A DNA stretch of 64,000 bases, taken from NCBI RefSeq assembly GCF_035083965.1, contig NC_089732.1, forward strand, positions 6,017,883 to 6,081,882, read 5' to 3'. The translations under genes and the position numbers were made by a program. The DNA is from Branchiostoma lanceolatum. Lineage: Eukaryota; Chordata; Leptocardii; Amphioxiformes; Branchiostomatidae. Position 1 is the first letter of the stretch, and the number at the start of each line of letters is the position of its first letter. Of the stretch, positions 57,673-64,000 are shown piece after piece. The notes under the pieces are model-generated. The model was not told where the DNA came from. It saw nothing but the letters and a program-made list of their open reading frames with translations, and did no database searches.

Positions 57673-58033
57673 GCTAACTTCTAGGTGACCGCGTCAGCAA
57701 AGGACTTTGAACTTACTTTCTGGGTAGGTGGTAGCTACATAGAAATAATCTCTGGTGTCCTAAGCGTTAACTTAAATAGTGAAACAGTATTGTCTCGTCC
57801 AACGTCAGTTGATAAGAAGCAATCTTGGTAAAATGGCTTGCCTATTCGTCCGAAATTTGGCTGAGAAGAGAGCCTCCGGTCACCATGCTAACTACTGTAC
57901 TGGTAAACACGTCAGCAGAAGGACTTTGAACTTACTTTCAGGACAGGTGGTTGCTACATAATCTCTGCTGTCCTGAGCGTTTATGATACTGTGGAATAGT
58001 ATTGCATCGTCCAGTGTCAAATTAAAAAGAAGA
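57632..58033 (-). repeat. Tandem partial duplication of the TRIM gene 5' end
   Basis: 57632-57822 and 57846-58033 are similar copies. The upstream copy still carries the first codons (MVTGGSLLSQISDE then a stop) and what would be the promoter and 5' leader. It cannot encode the RING. The duplication probably copied the start region and leader only. Confidence 0.75.
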
Positions 58034-58640
58034 GATCTGGGCTAACGTTAAATGCCTTGCCAATTCACGGCATAGCTCTTCCCATGAAGTAGAGGAAGCT
58101 AGTTTCATTTTCTAAACGTCACCCATGACCTTTTGCTCTAGTCACGTGTGGCATGAGCTAAACCATAATCTACCACACGATCATTTTCGCGTTAACTTGT
58201 GTTGTTAAAAGTTCATGAAGTTTTTTTCTAAAATGTAGATGAAGACTTTTAATGAGTGTTCACTGTTTATACTATAGTCTTGCATACAGTGTTTGTATCG
58301 GCTTGTCAGAGCCAAATCCGTAGTTCCACTCCCGGTGTAAAAAAACGTAATGATTTGATATGTAAAAAAAATTAGAGATTTGATAACATGTTTTCCTCAT
58401 TGGGATGCATTCCTTAATTTGCAAGCCCTTTGGTCATCAAAATATGGACCAAGCAGCATGAAGATTGATAAGCCAATCATAGGCATCTCACACGAACGGC
58501 TCAAAAGCCTCGCCCAACGGCTGGAAATATCATTGCAGGCACATCTATATCGAGTTGCTGCAAAAATAATATAAATCGCTAGGGCTCCTCACTGACACGT
58601 GCAGATGCCTAGATAACCATCAAACTGCGACGTTACATTA

Positions 58641-58758
58641 TAGCCTGAGAATCATCCTCCGTAGTGACCGCTGGCTCCATGCTTTTTGCTTGCTAACCAC
58701 GGTTACCAAGCGAAAAGTATTGAGCCAGCGGTCACTACGGAGGATGATTCTCAGGCTA
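58641..58758. repeat. Fold-back element with 37-bp perfect arms
   Basis: 58641-58677 and 58722-58758 are exact reverse complements (outer end TAGCCTGAGAATCATCCTCC). The 44-bp centre is partly self-complementary (GCTTTTTGCTTG / CAAGCGAAAAG). Related sequence (GCTGGCTCAATC, GATTATCCTCTGTAG, CTTGCTAACCAC) occurs at 34915-35015 and 63228-63285. Confidence 0.8.
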
Positions 58759-59130
58759 ACGTTATGTGATAATAAGGTGCCAATTGAATATGAGGTTCAA
58801 AGGTTGTAACTCTATGTTTCATCATCATCATCAATGTTTGTTGATTCTCAAAGCCAGGTGAGACATGGGGGATTGGATTACATGGACGACAACCGCGCGC
58901 GCATCACTTGGTCAGTGTGAACGCGGCCTGCACTTGCCGGACTTGTGATAATCCCGCACAGTATTAAACGTAAATTAACGCTACCCTAATGATAGTTTAA
59001 TGGTTCTTGGGGAGGAGCACTGCCACCTTTCTTCAATGGAATTAAATAAGTTTGCCCCGCCCCGGGGTAAGTGCCTGGGGAACAATAAAAACATTAAAAG
59101 CGGGACAAAAAAGAGAGCCGGACAAAAACG

Positions 59131-59303
59131 CCTACTCTCCAAGCAGAGGTTGGTGGGGAAGATTGTGACCGTTTCATCATATGCCCCGTTTTTTGTCCCC
59201 TCTCCCGGCGTTGGTGGGGAGATTTCACTCTTGGCCGCGAGTAAAAAAACGCCTAACACACGTCAAAAAACAGCCAGACCCACTCCTCTGCTTGGAGTGT
59301 AGG
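59131..59303. mobile_element. MITE, CTCCAAGCAGAGG family, copy 2
   Basis: CCTACTCTCCAAGCAGAGG at the left and CCTCTGCTTGGAGTGTAGG at the right are inverted. A relative lies at 30299-30420. Confidence 0.65.
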
Positions 59304-59394
59304 GAACTTGCTGTCCTTATTATGTGTCACTAGGAATTTCTACTATTTGTCCAGCAACCTATGGAGCCTAGTAGAGGCTAGTTATCCAACAACA

Positions 59395-59445
59395 AACAAA
59401 CAAACAAACACACATAACGTTACATACATACATACACAGCCCGCT
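59395..59445. repeat. Microsatellite (AAAC)n and (ACAT)n
   Basis: AACAAACAAACAAACA is followed by ACATACATACATACAC, just upstream of the EPHX4-like gene. Confidence 0.9.
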
Positions 59446-59621
59446 GCAGTACTGTGGAATAACGCAAGGTATATTTGATGCTTCCTGCATTTTGCTGCGC
59501 CCAGCTGACGTTCGCCCGAAACCCGGAAGTAGAGTCCAGCCCAACCTTTGGCACTCCGCAGTCACTACACTGTACTGAGTCCAAGCGTTGCCCCTCTAGA
59601 TCTGGTATTAAGTACGTGAGG

Positions 59622-62600
59622 ATGAAGTACATGAGTGTCCCCCGGTCCGTGCTGACCATGACCGTGGTCTACACCGTGGCGTTGTTCTGGGGAGTCTTGG
59701 TGCTGTTGGGGTGTCTGGTGCGGATGGCGCGGAAGGGACCCAAGGTGGGAGTGGCGACACGTCACTGTTCGGTTTATACATTCAAGTAACTTTAATACAC
59801 CTGAAGTTGTTATGATTACTCATATTAGGGACGGTAAATACACTAGTTCAACGACAACGTCTTTCCCTAAGGCTTGTAGTCATTTAATAGAAACTGGAAA
59901 ATGCAATCGGCATTCCTCCAATCTAACGTTAGCTCATTTTTCAGCTCTCTGCCGTACCAAGATATTGATTTTAATTGGCCTTGGTCTATTCATGTCATTA
60001 TTCTAACATACTGTAAATGCAGAAATGTTTGTGGTAGTTTCATGTTCGCGGTTTTCACAGTGAACTCTTTACCGTGAACTTAAAACCACCGCGAAAATCT
60101 GTTCCATTGTGTGACTGTAGCGCTACTATTCCACTGCAAACATGTATTTTCTCCCTACTGCATTGGAACAATTAATTTCATTTCAGGCCTTTTTCACCTG
60201 GAATGTTCTGGAAGGTAGACCGAGATGCCTGGACAGTCGTGACCTTGGTATCCATGGTTACGTGCGGCTGAAGAAGAGCGGAATCCAACTCCACTACGTC
60301 AGAGCTGGAGACGACCGCAAAAAGCCACTCATGGTGCTGCTGCACGGGCTTCCTGAAATTTGGTTGGTTGAAAAGTTTGGAGGGCCATTAGGGGCAGTCA
60401 AGGATTTCTGTCTCCACGTTGGGAGTCTACATGGGGATCACAAACTCTAAATTCAGGAGGAACACCTTAACCTATTATGCTAAATTCAGGAAGACACTCA
60501 GGCTATGCTTTATGGAAAAAATTTGGCATTTGGCTACTATGAATTACATGAAATTCGATAGCTTTTCCTACAAACAACTGGAATTGAAAAAGGTTCCTAT
60601 GCCTTAGGGATGACAGTATCATAACACACAACTTTCCTATTAGTTGAAATTCCCTTCACTTCCATATGAGGTTATGAAAACAATGTATTACGTATGTATT
60701 TTAATAGCACGATAGGATTGCATTTATTAACCCAAATAAGATAGCTAGAATTTAGTGTTAGTATTTAGACTAAGAATAGTCACATGCTACATTGTTACCC
60801 ATTGTCCATCCTTTCATGTTACATGTACCTGCAATTAGCCTATGGGCAAGAACTTGCAATAAACTTATTTCTGTGAAAAAATAGAGCTAGGTTCCTCCAA
60901 CTAGTCATGAGATTTTATGGCTTCGCTGACGTGCGCAATTCCCGTATTTTAAAGGTACTCCTGGCGTCATCAGCTGAGAGAGTTCAAGAGAGATTACCTG
61001 GTCATCGCTGTCGACATGCGGGGATACGGGGAAAGCGAGAAACCCGCGGGACGCAGAGCATACCGAATGGAGTACCTGGTCGAGGATATTCGAGAAGTCA
61101 TCGAGACATTTAACAGGTGAGTCCAGGTTTAATTTGACGCTTGAGGGCTTACACCTTAAGCTCCCTCATACACTGGGCCGCCGGTTTTACGTCACCATCC
61201 GGAATGACAAATGCAATCCCTTACAACGAGCTGGAGTGGACCCTCGGATCAAACTCGGGCCCAAGGATCCACGGAATTTGATCCAGATGGCGAAGCAACG
61301 GGGTTGCATTACCGCTTGCGCCACGGCTGGTTCAACTAAAGATCTGAAAATGTTCTCACAGCTCCTGCGTACTGGTCGGCCATGACTGGGGCGGCGCTGT
61401 GGCGTGGAACCTGGCGATGGAATACCCTGCCCTGGTGGACAGACTGTGGTGATGAGCTGTCCCCACCCAGGGGTCTTCATGAAGTACGTCTCCACTCACC
61501 CCAGACAGTTCCTCAAGTCTTGGTTCCAGTTCTTTTTCCAACTGCCCTGCCTACCTGAACTGGTCTTCAAGGTACATGGGTTTTAAATTACTGTAAGTGC
61601 ATTTAAGGTCGCGTGCATGGTTTTTCTTTCGCGCTAGGGCGAAAATGGAGTGTCCGCGGTTGTTTTAAGTTTGCGGTGGAATGACCGCCATGAAAACCGC
61701 GAACACAAAACCACCGCAAACATTTCTGCATTTACAGTTACTGTACCTCTTGTAGGGTTTATAGCTGTAAACAGCCTCAGATGATACGTTGATGAAGGTT
61801 AGACATCCAGGTAATAAAATACCGGTTAGCCAAAAATAATTACCCAAGCAACTGGATAAAATTTTTTGAAACAGTCAGACGTTTCAGACAGCATCCGCTG
61901 TCTTTCGTCAGTGACTAAGGATAGGACTGGAAAACCAGGTTTTATACCAAAACTCTGAAAGATATGTTAATGATACGAGTGTGTGATACTTTCTCTCCCA
62001 CCTTTTGCAGTCCTATGACTACAGCGGGTTGCACTCAGCATTGAGAGGAAGACGTATGGGCTGTAAAACACCTGAAGCCATCACTGATGAAGACTACAAG
62101 GTACAAATTGGCACATCTGCAATTAAATCCTGCCTTTCCTAATTGGTCAGTGAAGTCATGCTTGTCTTGCGCATTGATGTTTCTGACCCAGGGTGAGGAG
62201 ATGCATGCTGCTACAGTATATTACAATTAGTTCAGTGCTTAGAGAGCGAGTTAAAAAAAAATAAGAATAACTCATTTTACTCTATATACAACATGTGAAA
62301 ATGCAGTTGTTTGAGAACGTATTTGTTGGTTATTGTATTGAGCACAAACTTTTTGGGATCCTTGAAAATATTAATTTTTATTCTTTTTTGCAGGCCTACA
62401 AGTATTTCTTTTCCAAACCCAACCCGATGGCTCTCACAGGACCACTGAACTATCTGCGTGCCAATTTCGGGACTGTTCCTATCATGGACTTCAATGAAGG
62501 GACAAAGGTATGTTTGCTGTAAAAGACATACTAGACATAATATAGTGTCTCATAGCATATCATAACACACTGTAAACGCAGAAATGTTCGCAGTGGTTTC

Positions 62601-63181
62601 ATGTTCACGGTTTTCGCAGTGAGCTTTCAGCGCAAACTTAAAACCGCCGCAAATTTTTTGCAAACCTTATTATTACAAACGCAAACTTAAAACCACCGTG
62701 AACACCCCATTTTCTCCCTTTTCAATGTGTGGTGGGATCTTTTTAACATGCTCAAGGTCCTCAAACACAGGACCTCCAGCTTTACGTCCCATCTGAGAGG
62801 ATGTCACTAACCAAAGCTAGATACTCATTCTAACCTGAGTTGGATGAGGAAATATGTGTTAAATGCCTTTCTTAAGGGCACAACATTGGGGCCTGCTAGG
62901 AATTCAGACCCAGGACCTTTAAATTCTTTGTCAACAACCCTCACCACAAGACCACCATTAACAATTCTCTCATTCACCTGATGTTTAAGGTGACTGTACC
63001 GTGCCTGCTGATTTGGGGAGAGTTGGACGGAGCCCTGGACGTTGGGATGGGCGAGATGAGCCACCAGTTGGCGCCGAACATGACCTTCAGGGTGGTGGAG
63101 GGAGCCAGTCACTGGGTCCAGCAGGACCAGCCAGCCGTGGTCAACAACTACATGAGGGAGTTCCTACAGCAGAAGTACTGA
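59622..63181 (+). CDS. EPHX4: Epoxide hydrolase 4-like alpha/beta hydrolase
   Basis: Membrane-anchored alpha/beta hydrolase of the EPHX3/EPHX4 group. Seven exons: 59622-59744, 60187-60362, 60955-61116, 61362-61571, 62011-62100, 62394-62507, 62990-63181, about 355 residues if one base is allowed for (human EPHX4 362). An N-terminal anchor ([20 protein letters not shown]) precedes the fold. Motifs: oxyanion [15 protein letters not shown], nucleophile elbow VGHDWGG (Asp), acid region WGELDGALD and catalytic His in [11 protein letters not shown]. The start MKYMSVPRS at 59622 is chosen because an anchor follows; an upstream in-frame ATG at 59475 adds an unlikely leader. In exon 4 the frame slips by one missing base near 61440-61455 (expected LVVMSCPHP). 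Either a sequencing error or a damaged allele would explain it. AATAAA lies near 63793. Confidence 0.88.
60009..60140. mobile_element. MITE, TACTGTAAATGCA family, copy 2 (partial)
   Basis: Starts TACTGTAAATGCAGAAATG with GTTCGCGGTTTTCACAGTG and CTTAAAACCACCGCGAA. The right end is not clear. It lies in EPHX4-like intron 1. Confidence 0.65.
61589..61739. mobile_element. MITE, TACTGTAAATGCA family, copy 3
   Basis: TACTGTAAGTGCATTTAAGG at the left and TTTCTGCATTTACAGT at the right, with inner ACCGCGAACACAAAACCACC. Both ends present. It begins about 17 bp past the exon 4 donor. Confidence 0.8.
61788..61965 (-). repeat. Penelope-type terminal repeat
   Basis: Contains GGTTAGACATCCAGGTAAT and ATTACCCAAGCAACTGGAT, related to the fold-back at 5362-5512 and to fragments at 40365-40415 and 49050-49085. 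Its minus strand holds a hammerhead-like motif (61873-61916). I infer a remnant of a Penelope-like element; no coding part is attached. Confidence 0.6.
61873..61916 (-). ncRNA. Hammerhead-ribozyme-like motif (small, Penelope-associated type)
   Basis: Read on the minus strand: AGTCA (stem I), CTGACGA (core CUGANGA), stem-loop AAGACAGC-GGAT-GCTGTCT (stem II), GAAAC, GTC (cleavage triplet) and TGACT, which pairs with AGTCA. All conserved core residues are present in order. Stem III is reduced to the GAAAC/GTC pairs without a loop, as in the small variants reported from Penelope-like elements that act as dimers. Activity is not shown. Confidence 0.6.
62568..62705. mobile_element. MITE, TACTGTAAATGCA family, copy 4
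   Basis: CACTGTAAACGCAGAAATG, GTTTTCGCAGTGAGC and two CTTAAAACC motifs. It lies in EPHX4-like intron 6. Confidence 0.65.
62715..62965 (-). repeat. tRNA-derived SINE with conserved central domain
   Basis: On the minus strand a head with GTGGTCTTGTGGTGAGGGTT (A-box type) and GGTCCTGGGTCTGAATTCC (B-box type) is followed by TGTGCCCTTAAGAAAGGCA, ATTTCCTCATCCAACTCAGG and CTCTCAGATGGGACGTAAA. This order is typical of a widespread metazoan SINE. It ends about 25 bp before EPHX4-like exon 7. Confidence 0.7.
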
Positions 63182-63225
63182 GGGTGTTTGGAGAGGACCT
63201 TCTCCCTGCTGAAGTAGACTTTTTG

Positions 63226-63445
63226 TCGCCTGGGTACCATCCTCTGTAGCTACCACTGGCTCTATCGTTTTGCTTGCTAAGCAAATTTCCATCCCTCCGT
63301 CCCGGGATGGAAATTTGCTTGTTGGGATCAAGGAGGTTATATGGAAGAAAATTCACCCTGTCCATCCCAAAAATCTGAACTTTGTGACATGAAATTGATG
63401 AAAATGTATACATTTTGTAGTACGCTTTAAATAGAATGACAGATT
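63226..63445. repeat. Dispersed repeats after the EPHX4-like gene
   Basis: 63226-63285 is a fragment of the fold-back family at 58641-58758 (CACTGGCTCTATCG, GCTTGCTAAG). 63290-63445 is the second copy of the repeat at 29785-29905 (CCGGGATGGAAATTTGCTT). Confidence 0.6.
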
Positions 63446-64000
63446 AAACAAAAACTAGAGTTCCACGACCTCATACCTTCGCCAAATGATTTTTGACTGA
63501 CGTATCATGAGTGTTTCTCATCGATACAATTTCTGTTTAGGGGTAATCTCCAAAACACACAAGCACACACTCACACACACTGCACATGTTTTATACATAA
63601 TATTAGACATTCAAATACATGTAACTGATAAACACTGACACACACAAACACAGACATACACACTACAAATAATCACTAATTCATTGAAAGCTACAGAAGC
63701 AGCAGGTATTTTTTCAAGTCTTGGTTACTTTATTGTGTATGATACAGGTCTCCTACCATACAGTCATGTTCCCTGTGTACAATCTTACAAAAATAAAATT
63801 GTGTTATCTTACATTGAATAAATAGTACATCAGCCACAAAGTATCAAAGAAAGTTTTTTTTCATGATCAACAGGCACAAAGAACACAAAGGGGGTGTCCC
63901 AGACATGCATGTTTTCTAAATTTTGGAGAAAGTTTCTTAACTTGAGTAAGACTCTTTGCAGTTTCTCAAATTTCTTTTCCCTCAATCTCTGTGAAAAATG
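63446..64000. other. 3' flank of EPHX4-like gene, no gene seen
   Basis: A/T-rich with CA-rich patches near 63560-63660. AATAAA sites at about 63793 and 63818 could be poly(A) signals for the EPHX4-like transcript. Confidence 0.4.

Overview
The window is metazoan nuclear DNA, most likely from a lancelet (Branchiostoma). Reasons: deuterostome-type genes split by short GT-AG introns, a lineage-expanded set of intronless rhodopsin-type receptors, TRIM and ALK/LTK-like glycine-rich modules, CR1-like LINE and Penelope-like pieces, tRNA-derived SINEs and many short inverted-repeat elements. The species is inferred from gene style, not measured.

Layout. 1-3.4 kb: the 5' part of a secreted PA-domain protein gene on the minus strand, which runs off the left edge; its first intron holds two tRNA-Ala(AGC) genes. 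4.3-4.9 kb: three more tRNA-Ala genes in tandem units of about 271 bp. 6.4-22 kb: four full-length intronless GPCR genes on the minus strand. Two lie in a duplicated unit of about 3.1 kb that also carries a tRNA-Ala gene; the fourth is an older, diverged copy. Between copies three and four lie a LINE 3' end and minisatellites. 23.9 kb: an eighth tRNA-Ala gene.

From 25 kb rightward the genes are conserved single-copy host genes: EDEM3 (minus, one exon, KDEL end) head to head with ERMP1 (plus, 16 coding exons, 889 aa, two GC-AG introns); MMACHC (minus, 4 coding exons, 240 aa) head to head with a GILT/IFI30 thiol reductase (plus, 7 exons, 258 aa); then a RING/B-box/coiled-coil (TRIM) protein spliced in phase 1 to an ALK/LTK-type glycine-rich domain (minus, 4 exons, 685 aa), which looks like an uncommon fusion; and an EPHX4-like alpha/beta hydrolase (plus, 7 exons) with one apparent base missing in exon 4.

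Functional themes: EDEM3 and ERMP1 are both ER-resident and share a 0.6 kb divergent promoter with CRE/UPRE-like sites. GILT acts in the lysosome and MMACHC in cobalamin handling. The best candidates for something undescribed are the TRIM/ALK-like fusion, a small hammerhead-ribozyme-like motif in a Penelope-type repeat in an EPHX4 intron, and the GPCR + tRNA duplication unit.
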